Shown one piece after another: positions 8,310-14,830 of a stretch of DNA of 30,959 bases (position 1 is its first letter; each line of letters starts with the position of its first letter). Position numbers and translations under genes: made by a program. Origin of the DNA: an uncultured Alistipes sp. GTDB taxonomy: Bacteria; Bacteroidota; Bacteroidia; Bacteroidales; Rikenellaceae. The notes under the pieces are model-generated. The model saw only the letters and a program-made list of their open reading frames with translations, did no database searches and was not told the origin of the DNA. The stretch spans positions 1 through 30,959 of the forward strand of contig CAMWIG010000003.1 in assembly GCA_947174295.1 (NCBI GenBank), in the 5' to 3' direction.

Positions 8310-8926
8310 CTATTCATCGGATTTTACCAACACCTTGTAATATTTAGCCTCGATGTCATTATACCTTGCCAACAAGAAGCCTTTCTTTTCATAGAAACGT
8401 CTTGCCCTCGCATTGTTGACATATACGAACAAAGTATAATCTTTTATCCCCTTATGAAGTAGCTGTTTTTCGTATTCATCAACCAGAGCGGAGGCGGCGC
8501 CGGAACCCTTTACGCTATCTAACACACTGATAGACAACAATTCCCCCCCCCACTATCTTTCACCGATTCATTGCGAATCCATTCAGATGATTTTTTATTA
8601 CGCTTAATCCGGCCCAAACATTTGGTTATCGCCAATTTATTGCCTCTCAAACACAGGAACAATAACCATGACGCCAATCTTATACGGTTATTATGAATAA
8701 AATTCTTCTGGGCATTGTATCCGTGTTCATAGCCCATACAGAAACCTACTATTTCATCATCTTTTGTTGCGACCACAAACAAATCGTTGAGTTTCAAATA
8801 TTCCGTATAATAGTTTGCGATCAGCTTCTTACTCCATGATGCTATGAAAGTTCCGGCGAAACACTCTTTATGACATGATGCGACAGCTTTCATATCGCAC
8901 TCGGTCGCTTTACGATATTTTATCAT
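8310..8926 (-). pseudogene. GNAT-family N-acetyltransferase, frameshifted at a G9 run
   Basis: Two minus-strand frames together make one GNAT protein. The first (8926 down to the run) starts MIKYRKATECDMKAVASCHK, carries the N-terminal acceptor half, and reads out of frame into NCCLSVC and a stop. The second (from the run to 8310) holds the acetyl-CoA-binding motif LSISVLDSVKGSGAASALV and the C-terminal signature NNARARRFYEKKGF. They meet at nine consecutive G (8543-8551, as C on the plus strand). Ten G would join them into a 205-residue protein reading DSGGGELLSISVL, and seven G would also restore the frame. The gene is visibly richer in A+T than its neighbours, which hints at acquisition. 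It may be a phase-variable gene in its off state, a true pseudogene, or a homopolymer sequencing error. The acetyl acceptor is unknown. Confidence 0.85.
8543..8551. repeat. Homopolymer tract, nine G:C pairs, inside the GNAT gene
   Basis: Nine C on the plus strand, which is nine G on the coding strand, sit just upstream of the acetyl-CoA-binding motif. The tract is exactly where the two halves of the gene lose register. Confidence 0.95.
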
Positions 8927-9067
8927 AATGTTTTATAGTTTTCACACAGCAATTTGCATCAAATCCGAAAAAAACTTCTTTCAGTCTTAATGCTCCCGGT
9001 TTTCGACTGTAAAGATAAACAATTCAAGCAACATTCGCAAATCGGGAAAAATTAATCGAAAATATCG

Positions 9068-9075
9068 TAACTTTG
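9068..9075 (+). promoter_or_regulatory. -7 element of the YqaA-like gene
   Basis: TAACTTTG matches the Bacteroidetes -7 consensus. It ends only five bases before the ATG, so transcription from it would start at or within a few bases of the start codon. No TTTG is seen 19-21 bases upstream. Confidence 0.5.
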
Positions 9076-9080
9076 CCGGC

Positions 9081-9557
9081 ATGATGGAATCATTCATCGA
9101 GGCGCTCAACGCGCAGTTCATAGGCTGGGGATATGCGGGTCTCTTCGTCGCGGCGTTCGTGGCGGGGAGCGTCCTGCCGTTCAGCTCCGAAATCATCATG
9201 GCGGCACTCATCGGCATGGGTCTCGACCCCGTGCTATGCACCCTCTCCGCCACGGCGGGCAACACCGCGGGCGGAATGACATGCTACTGGATAGGCAGCA
9301 AGGGCAAAATCGAGTGGATAGAGCGCTATCTGAAAGTGAGCCGCGCAAAGGTCGAGCGCGCCACCCTATTCCTCGGCGGACGAGGCGCCGCGATGGGATT
9401 CTTCGCCTTTCTGCCCTACATCGGCTCGGCCATAGCCATCGCGCTGGGGCTCATGCGGAGCAACGTGTGGCTCACCGCTGCGGCAATGGCCGCCGGCAAG
9501 GCCCTGCGCTACATAGTGCTGGTGATGGCCGTACGCGGACTGTTGTCCGTAGTCTGA
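9081..9557 (+). CDS. YqaA/DedA-like small membrane protein
   Basis: A 158-residue integral membrane protein of the YqaA branch of the DedA (SNARE-associated) superfamily. It has hydrophobic segments at about 15-35, 40-60, 103-125 and 130-155. The family features visible are the re-entrant region SVLPFSSEIIMAALIGMG (residues about 30-47), the ATAGNTAGGMTCYWIG stretch, and a cytoplasmic charged stretch EWIERYLKVSRAKVERA. DedA proteins act in lipid or proton handling at the inner membrane, but the role of this branch is not settled. Two ATGs stand in tandem (9081 and 9084). The gene is on its own, divergent from the GNAT gene and convergent with the pyruvyl transferase, whose stop is 7 bases away. 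Confidence 0.88.
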   Translation: MMESFIEALNAQFIGWGYAGLFVAAFVAGSVLPFSSEIIMAALIGMGLDPVLCTLSATAGNTAGGMTCYWIGSKGKIEWIERYLKVSRAKVERATLFLGGRGAAMGFFAFLPYIGSAIAIALGLMRSNVWLTAAAMAAGKALRYIVLVMAVRGLLSVV

Positions 9558-9564
9558 CGCACCG

Positions 9565-10599
9565 CTACTCCCCGTCGACGATTCGTTTCAGCTCAGCGAA
9601 ACACTCGCGGAAACGGCTGTTGTCGAACTCATACCGCTCGTCGGAGGCCATGAACTCCCCTACCGCCGCCGGCACGTCGTCCGCCGACTCGACGAAACGC
9701 ACGTAAGGAACATCGGCCAGCCACGCCTCGTACACGGCGCGCACCTTGCCGCTCCGGTTATCCAGCGCCACCACGGGCGTTCCGCATATCGCAGCGAATA
9801 TCATTCCGTGCAGACGGTCGGTGACCACCGCCCGCGCACTCGCGAAACGGCCGAGCAGGCGGTCGATTTCGGCATCCTCGGCGGCAAGCGACACATGGCC
9901 CGGCACTACCGTATCGACCTGCTCCACCTTCATCGCATCGCCTGCCGCACGCCGCACCGCCGCAGGCAGCTCCGCCCGTTCGACGCGCTCCTTGTCGCTG
10001 CGCAGACAGAGCAGGATTCTGTTTTCGCGCTCCGCACCGCGGAACGGGTCGGCATAGAGAGCCATGTCGGGCATAAGCACGACACGGCCGGGGGGGGGCA
10101 GCAGACGGCACGCCGCGAAGTCGTAACTGGCACGCTCGCGCACGGCGACGGTAAGATTATCGTGCGCACCGTAGATTTCGACGGCCTCGCGCAGCATGGC
10201 GGCGGCTTCGGGTGTCGAGTCGTAGAAGACCGTCTGCGGAAGTATCACTATGCGATTGTCGGGGAACATACTCACCACCGTTCTCACGCGCAAATCCTCC
10301 TTTTTCCATAGCGAACCCATATAACCGCCGCCGGTGAGCAGCAGCACGTCGTCCTTGCGGATATTGCGGCGCAGAAAGCCCAGGCCGTAGGCCGTGTCGC
10401 CGGTCGAGAAGCAGAAAGGCTCCGCACCGAACATGTCGCGTATCATGGCGCGAGCGGCGCGGCATATCATGTGGTCGCCCAGGTTGCCGTGCGAAGGCAC
10501 GTTGAGCAGGAATATTCGTCGGCCCTCTCCGCGCAGACGCGCGCCGAACTTGAAGTGCAGGCGTATGCCGCGCACCAGAGAGGCAATCTTCTTCTTCAT
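9565..10599 (-). CDS. Polysaccharide pyruvyl transferase family protein
   Basis: A 344-residue soluble protein of the CsaB/WcaK-type polysaccharide pyruvyl transferase family, which puts pyruvate ketals on surface glycans. The N-terminus carries NVPSHGNLGDHMICRAAR (about 33-50), a glycine-rich LLLTGGGYMGSLW follows at about 86-98, and the C-terminal nucleotide-sugar-fold hallmark TDRLHGMIFAAICGTPVVAL is near residues 255-275. The last region is typical of the family. Residues 168-170 are three prolines coded by nine uninterrupted C (10098-10090), a slippage-prone tract; here it is in frame. The gene has its own promoter at 10661-10692. The acceptor glycan is not indicated; no polysaccharide locus surrounds it. 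Confidence 0.9.
   Translation of the reverse strand: MKKKIASLVRGIRLHFKFGARLRGEGRRIFLLNVPSHGNLGDHMICRAARAMIRDMFGAEPFCFSTGDTAYGLGFLRRNIRKDDVLLLTGGGYMGSLWKKEDLRVRTVVSMFPDNRIVILPQTVFYDSTPEAAAMLREAVEIYGAHDNLTVAVRERASYDFAACRLLPPPGRVVLMPDMALYADPFRGAERENRILLCLRSDKERVERAELPAAVRRAAGDAMKVEQVDTVVPGHVSLAAEDAEIDRLLGRFASARAVVTDRLHGMIFAAICGTPVVALDNRSGKVRAVYEAWLADVPYVRFVESADDVPAAVGEFMASDERYEFDNSRFRECFAELKRIVDGE
10090..10098. repeat. Homopolymer tract, nine G:C pairs, inside the pyruvyl transferase gene
   Basis: Nine G on the plus strand, read as nine C in the gene, encode Pro168-Pro170. Gain or loss of one base would shift the frame after the first half of the enzyme. It is the same length as the tract in the broken GNAT gene 1.5 kb away. 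Confidence 0.95.
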
Positions 10600-10660
10600 T
10601 TATCGTGGTCGTAGCGCCGACGCACCCGGACGGCACGGTCGGCAGTAATCTAAATCAGGA

Positions 10661-10692
10661 CAAATATAGTCATTTCCGACCATTCGCACAAG
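10661..10692 (-). promoter_or_regulatory. Promoter of the pyruvyl transferase gene
   Basis: Minus-strand TATATTTG (10668-10661) is preceded after 20 bases by CTTG (10692-10689), three of four matches to the -33 TTTG. Transcription would start near 10655, leaving a leader of about 55 bases. Confidence 0.65.
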
Positions 10693-10713
10693 CGGCGGTC
10701 CATAAACGAACAG

Positions 10714-10743
10714 CGGGAGAATACTGCGAAAAGTATTCTCCCG
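10714..10743 (-). terminator. Perfect hairpin between fabH and the pyruvyl transferase gene
   Basis: A flawless 12-base inverted repeat CGGGAGAATACT/AGTATTCTCCCG with a six-base loop lies 218 bases past the fabH stop and 22 bases upstream of the next gene's -33 element. There is no T-run after either arm, so it may stop transcription poorly, or protect the 3' end of the fabH message. The rest of the 10600-10960 interval holds no gene. Confidence 0.5.
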
Positions 10744-10901
10744 TTATTCGTAGTCCGCTCCGCCGGCTAAAAATTCCCAGCTGCGAGCCGAACGGCTGTC
10801 GCGCATTCGAAATCGCCGCCGACCGTCGACGCATCACATCGCTCCGCCGAAGGAGCGACGAACGCGGCGGAACATATTTTTCATCTCGCTTTCGCCATGA
10901 A

Positions 10902-10946
10902 CGGCACTGCGGCATGACGGCATTCCGACTATCGGCACACCGGCAC
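10902..10946. repeat. Short CGGCA repeat with an 8-base period
   Basis: CGGCA begins at 10902, 10910, 10918, 10933 and 10941, mostly 8 bases apart, just past the 3' end of fabH. It has no known function and may be chance in GC-rich DNA. Confidence 0.4.
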
Positions 10947-10960
10947 TCGCCCGCCGACGA

Positions 10961-11959
10961 CTACTTGTCGCCGTCGTATGCCCACTTGACGTATACCGAA
11001 CCCCACGTGTAACCGCCGCCGAACGACGCCAGAATGAGGTTGTCGCCCTTGCGGAGCTCCTTCTCGTAGTCGTACAGACACAAGGGAATCGTCGCAGCCG
11101 TGGTGTTGCCGTTGCGCTCGATGTTAATCATGCACTTGTCGGCCGTCAGCCCCATGAAGTGGGCCGTAGCGTCGATAATTCGCAGATTGGCCTGATGAGG
11201 CACCAGGTAGCGGATGTCGTCGGCCGTCAGGTTGTGGCGCTTCATCATCTCGACAGCCACCTGCGACATGTTCGACACGGCGGCCTTGAACACAGCCGGA
11301 CCGTCCTGCGTAACCGTGTGCCAGTTGTTCTTCAACGTCTCCTCCGAAGCCGGATAGCGCGAACCGCCGGCCTTCATGTAGAGGTGCAGGGCACCAGCAC
11401 CGTCGGAGTGGAGAATGTGGTCGATTACACCGTAACCCTCCTCGCAGGGTTCGAGCAGTACGGCAGCCGCACCGTCGCCGAAGATGGGGCATGTCTTGCG
11501 ATCGTTGTAGTCGATAATCGACGACATCTTGTCCGCACCCACGACCACGACCTTCTTGTAGCCGGTCTCGATGAACTTCGACGCCGTGGTCAGCGCGAAG
11601 AGGAAACCGCTGCACGCAGCCGACACGTCGTATGCGAATGCGTTCTTGCAGCCGGCCTGATCGGCGATGAGGTTACCCGTCGAGGGGAAGAACATGTCGG
11701 GCGTAATCGTCGCGCAGATGAGCACCTCGACATCCATCGGGTCGGTGCCCGTCTTTTCGAGCAGATCCTTGACGGCCAGACCGCCCATGTAGGAGGTGCC
11801 GAGTCCCTCGCCTTTGAGGATGTGACGGGTCTTGATGCCCATGTGCGACATAATCCACTCGTCCGAGGTGTCGACCATACGGCTGAGTTCCTCGTTGGTG
11901 AGTATATAATCCGGGAGGTATGCTCCCACGCCCGTGATTGCGGCCGTAATCTTTCCCAT
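10961..11959 (-). CDS. fabH: Beta-ketoacyl-ACP synthase III
   Basis: FabH joins a short acyl-CoA to malonyl-ACP, starting fatty-acid synthesis in the cytoplasm. The 332-residue sequence has the full catalytic triad: Cys116 in DVSAACSGFLFA, His255 in VPHQANLRI and Asn285 in NGNTTAAT, with the C-terminal GGGYTWGS loop. The length is normal. It starts 12 bases after the plsX stop and is the last gene of the DUF177 - rpmF - plsX - fabH group, an arrangement widely conserved in bacteria. Branched-chain starter preference, common in this phylum, cannot be judged from the sequence alone. Confidence 0.97.
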   Translation of the reverse strand: MGKITAAITGVGAYLPDYILTNEELSRMVDTSDEWIMSHMGIKTRHILKGEGLGTSYMGGLAVKDLLEKTGTDPMDVEVLICATITPDMFFPSTGNLIADQAGCKNAFAYDVSAACSGFLFALTTASKFIETGYKKVVVVGADKMSSIIDYNDRKTCPIFGDGAAAVLLEPCEEGYGVIDHILHSDGAGALHLYMKAGGSRYPASEETLKNNWHTVTQDGPAVFKAAVSNMSQVAVEMMKRHNLTADDIRYLVPHQANLRIIDATAHFMGLTADKCMINIERNGNTTAATIPLCLYDYEKELRKGDNLILASFGGGYTWGSVYVKWAYDGDK

Positions 11960-11971
11960 TCCTGAAAATCG

Positions 11972-12928
11972 TTATTTATTGAACGCCGCTTTCAGTTTGG
12001 CCGTAAAGTCGGCCTTCGCGGTACGTTCGGTGGACAAAATCATGTTTTCGATGGCTCGCGGCGTCGAACAGCCGTGGCCTATAATCACCGGAGCGTTCAC
12101 ACCGAGTACGGGAGTACCTCCGACATTTTCGTAGTTCATCGACTCCCAGAAAGCGTTGCCGCCGCCGAGAGCCTTGTTTATGCGGTAGAGACCTTCGGCC
12201 ATCTTCAAGGCCGTGTTGCCCACGAAACCGTCGCATACCACGACGTCGGCAATCTTGCCGGTGAACAGATACGATGCCTCGACGTTTCCGACGAAGTTGA
12301 AGCCCAGACGCTCCGACTCGGCTTTCATCATCTCGTGCGCAGCCTTGGCCTGCGCATTGCCCTTGGCCTCCTCCTCGCCGATGTTGAGCACCGCGACGCG
12401 GGGATTCTCTATACCGAGCACCGACTCCGCGTAAATCGAGCCGATGAGTCCGTACTGGCAGAGCACCTCGGGTTTGCAGTCGACGTTCAGGCCGACATCG
12501 AGCAGCAGAGCCGGACGACCCGAAACGGTCGGAATCAGCGAGGATATAGTCGGACGGATAACACCCTCGATAGGCTTCACGGCATACATCGAGCCGACCA
12601 TCATGGCGCCCGTGCTTCCGGCACTCGCAAAACCTGCGATGAGACCCTTAGCGAGGTAGCCGAAACCTACGGCGATACTCGAATCGCTCTTCTGCTGGAA
12701 CGCCTTGGCCGGATGGTCGCCCATCTCGATGACCTCGGTCGTCGGCACTATGTCGAACCGCTCCGCGGGGCAGTTCTCTGCGGCCAGCACTTCGCGGATG
12801 CGCTTCTCGTCGCCGAAAAGGACGATACGGCTGTCCGCTCCGATGCGGTCGGCCGCCGCCACGGCGCCTTTCACCGCAGCTTCGGGGGCGAAATCGCCGC
12901 CCATGGCATCCACACCAATCTTCAACAT
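11972..12928 (-). CDS. plsX: Phosphate acyltransferase PlsX
   Basis: PlsX turns acyl-ACP into acyl-phosphate for the PlsY step of phospholipid synthesis. The 318-residue protein begins MLKIGVDAMGGDFAPE, the family N-terminus, and holds ASAGSTGAMMVGSMY (near residues 95-109), a LLLDVGLNVDCKPE stretch where most relatives read DVGAN, and VCDGFVGNTALKMAEG. The frame is open 70 codons further up to 13138, but that part is arginine-rich and unrelated. The ATG at 12928 is also preceded by AAAGGAT at a good distance, one of the few real Shine-Dalgarno matches in the window. A 245-base spacer without a gene separates it from rpmF. Confidence 0.96.
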   Translation of the reverse strand: MLKIGVDAMGGDFAPEAAVKGAVAAADRIGADSRIVLFGDEKRIREVLAAENCPAERFDIVPTTEVIEMGDHPAKAFQQKSDSSIAVGFGYLAKGLIAGFASAGSTGAMMVGSMYAVKPIEGVIRPTISSLIPTVSGRPALLLDVGLNVDCKPEVLCQYGLIGSIYAESVLGIENPRVAVLNIGEEEAKGNAQAKAAHEMMKAESERLGFNFVGNVEASYLFTGKIADVVVCDGFVGNTALKMAEGLYRINKALGGGNAFWESMNYENVGGTPVLGVNAPVIIGHGCSTPRAIENMILSTERTAKADFTAKLKAAFNK

Positions 12929-13173
12929 ATATCCTTTGATTTGGTTAGTAAAAACAACCGGCAGCCCCTCCGAGCGCCCGACCGCACCGCAACCGGCGCA
13001 CGGGCCCGATCCTGGCATGTCGCTACACGCCGCACGAACGCCCGAGCCCGCATCCGCCCGGGAATCGCATCCCGGCCGACGCTGCGCAGTCTCTTCGGCG
13101 TTCGGGCCGAGGGTATGCCGTCGAACGGAGCGAGGCATTCACGATGCGAATGCCCCGTCGTTCCCGGTAAAAA

Positions 13174-13356
13174 CTACTCGGCCTTCTTCTCGATAGCCAG
13201 CTTGCCGCGATAGAAACCGCACTCGGGGCAAACACGGTGGTAGAGCACCGATGCGCCGCAATTCGAGCAGGTTACCACGGTAGGAACTTCCGCCTTGTAG
13301 TGAGTTCTTCTCTTGTCGCGTCGCGTCGACGAGACTTTGTGCTTAGGATGTGCCAT
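13174..13356 (-). CDS. rpmF: 50S ribosomal protein L32
   Basis: A 60-residue ribosomal protein beginning MAHPKHKVSSTRRDKRRTH, the typical basic L32 start. It keeps the four zinc-binding cysteines, C30, C33, C43 and C46 (CSNC and CPEC), so it is the zinc-dependent form. It lies between DUF177 and plsX, its usual neighbours. The spacers on either side are rather long (179 and 245 bases) but contain no other gene that I can support. Confidence 0.97.
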   Translation of the reverse strand: MAHPKHKVSSTRRDKRRTHYKAEVPTVVTCSNCGASVLYHRVCPECGFYRGKLAIEKKAE

Positions 13357-13535
13357 TTTACAATATCATTTTATAAGTTTAACGTTATTTATCGTTCCGT
13401 TTCACAACATTCGGCTTCCGCCTTCCGTTTCCGCGCCACCGATTTCTCTCTCCCCCCGGTTTTCGGGCGCCGGCAGTCCGAAAATCTCTTCGGCCCCGCA
13501 GCCCGGCCCTTCTGGGAACGCGCGTATCGCCTTCG

Positions 13536-14102
13536 CTACTCGGCGTCCGACTCCATTCTGGCTTTCAGCGCAGCGAGCTTGGCCATATCGTCGCCGCTCA
13601 CGCCGTGAGCCTGCCGGCGCTCCGCCTCCTCTTCCATGCGGTCGAACTCCTCGGCCGTGGCCACTGCGAACCGCGCCATCATCGCGGGGTCGCACTCTCC
13701 GTCGGGATGCACCCGGCGATAGGGCAGCGAGAGCAGAATGCTTTCATATATATATTGTGCGAGCGATATCTCCGACTCCGCAGCGGGAATCCACATCACT
13801 TCGCCGTCGTACTCCTCTATCTCGTCGGAGAACTTCACCACGAGCCGGCCTTCGTATTCCACCGGCAGCGCGCAATCTTCCAGACAGCGGTCGCACTCGA
13901 CGACCACCTGGCCGGCAATACGGACATCGAGCGTCAACGCGCTCTGCGACTTCTCCATTGCCACCGTCGCACGGCACTCTCCACCACGAACCTCCTCGCA
14001 GTCGAACGACTCGAACAAGGCACGGCCGACGTCGAATGAAAACTCGTGTTTTCCATCCGCAAGTCCCTTGTATGCAATAGAATATCGTTTCGCAATCTCC
14101 AT
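13536..14102 (-). CDS. DUF177 (YceD-like) protein
   Basis: A 188-residue protein of the DUF177/YceD family, which is linked to 23S rRNA or ribosome assembly and is nearly always found just upstream of rpmF. The family cysteine motif CDRCLEDC is at residues 70-77, followed by the acidic stretch FSDEIEEYDGEVMW. The open frame continues far upstream to 14696, but the family starts at MEIAKRYSIAYKGLADG, and a promoter lies directly before that ATG with a leader of about 17 bases. It is the first gene of the lipid-ribosome group that ends with fabH. Confidence 0.92.
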   Translation of the reverse strand: MEIAKRYSIAYKGLADGKHEFSFDVGRALFESFDCEEVRGGECRATVAMEKSQSALTLDVRIAGQVVVECDRCLEDCALPVEYEGRLVVKFSDEIEEYDGEVMWIPAAESEISLAQYIYESILLSLPYRRVHPDGECDPAMMARFAVATAEEFDRMEEEAERRQAHGVSGDDMAKLAALKARMESDAE

Positions 14103-14123
14103 ATTTCCAACATAGATAGCTCG

Positions 14124-14154
14124 CAAAGTTACTAATTTTTCAAATAATTGCAAA
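14124..14154 (-). promoter_or_regulatory. Promoter of the DUF177 - rpmF - plsX - fabH group
   Basis: Minus-strand TTTG (14154-14151), 19 bases, then TAACTTTG (14131-14124): a full match to the Bacteroidetes consensus. Transcription would start near 14119. Confidence 0.82.
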
Positions 14155-14216
14155 GTTTTTGGACTTTTTACGCTTTTTCGAAAACCGCAGCCCGGGAAAT
14201 TTATCACGCCGCGAAC

Positions 14217-14248
14217 TTCGGATTTCACGAAAAATAGCGCTATCTTCG
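14217..14248 (+). promoter_or_regulatory. Promoter of the small unknown gene at 14274
   Basis: TTCG (14217-14220), 20 bases, then TATCTTCG (14241-14248). Each element has one mismatch to the consensus. The start codon is 25 bases downstream, a sensible leader length. Confidence 0.5.
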
Positions 14249-14273
14249 CATCGCAGAAAACACACTCGAACCA

Positions 14274-14678
14274 ATGGACAGCAATTTCACCGTAGAACTT
14301 ACGAGCCGCTTCGAAGGATGGTGGCGCTACAATCTCGCGCTGCTGTGCGAGTTGCGCGACGCCGACGGCCGTCGCACGGGTTTCGCCTCGGCGGCCGACG
14401 ACGTGGCGGAGGTGGGTGCCGCGCTCACCGCGAAACCGCGCGACGTGGAGCGCTTCCGCACCCTCTCGCTCACGACCGGCCCATGCAGCTCGCTGCGTCT
14501 GTTCGTCTATGTCATACCGCACTCGCTTCTGCCTGACCGTGGAGTCGACGGCGGCCGCGACTTCCAAGCCACGCTCACCGTGCGCTGCGACGGACAGACC
14601 GTTCTGAGCGAAGAGCTCGACATCAACCAGTGGGGCGGTGCGTCCGTCGAGCGCATCGCAGCAGCCTCCCATCTCTGA
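14274..14678 (+). CDS. Small protein of unknown function
   Basis: A 134-residue protein that I do not recognise. It begins MDSNFTVELTSRFEGWWRYN, is hydrophilic overall and has no signal peptide or membrane helix. Alternating short hydrophobic stretches such as SLRLFVYVIPHSLLP and FQATLTVRCDG suggest a small beta-rich domain. Codon choice (GCC, CGC, GAC, TCG) matches the surrounding real genes, and a reasonable promoter stands 25 bases upstream, so I think the gene is real even though a minus-strand frame also crosses it. It is divergent from DUF177 and precedes korAB by 152 bases, which include a separate promoter; no functional link is implied. Confidence 0.62.
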   Translation: MDSNFTVELTSRFEGWWRYNLALLCELRDADGRRTGFASAADDVAEVGAALTAKPRDVERFRTLSLTTGPCSSLRLFVYVIPHSLLPDRGVDGGRDFQATLTVRCDGQTVLSEELDINQWGGASVERIAAASHL

Positions 14679-14743
14679 GCCTGCGCACGAACACACACCC
14701 GCGGCCGCAGCCGGCGCCTCGGCAAAAAAAATTCGCGGCGCAG

Positions 14744-14759
14744 TGTGAAATAATTCACA
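14744..14759 (+). promoter_or_regulatory. CRP/FNR-type palindrome upstream of korAB
   Basis: TGTGA, six bases (AATAAT), TCACA: a perfect two-fold site with the core spacing of a CRP-family operator. It occupies the place where the -33 element should be, centred about 30 bases upstream of the expected start of transcription. The regulator is unknown. Confidence 0.5.
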
Positions 14760-14768
14760 ATAAATACA

Positions 14769-14776
14769 TATATTTG
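14769..14776 (+). promoter_or_regulatory. -7 element of korAB
   Basis: TATATTTG fits the TAnnTTTG consensus. No TTTG occurs at the proper distance upstream, where the palindrome at 14744-14759 lies instead. Transcription would start near 14782, about 50 bases before the korA ATG. Confidence 0.6.
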
Positions 14777-14830
14777 TGTGTGTTTATTCGGAAACGAATC
14801 TAAATAACCTAAATATTAAATACTTCGGTA

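Noticed and set aside
12929..13138. Upstream extension of plsX by 70 codons
   Set aside because: The extension is Arg/Cys/Pro-rich and unrelated to PlsX; the family start MLKIGVDAMGG has a good Shine-Dalgarno sequence.
14103..14696. Upstream extension of the DUF177 frame
   Set aside because: The family begins at the ATG at 14102 and a consensus promoter lies inside the extension, so it cannot be translated from that transcript.
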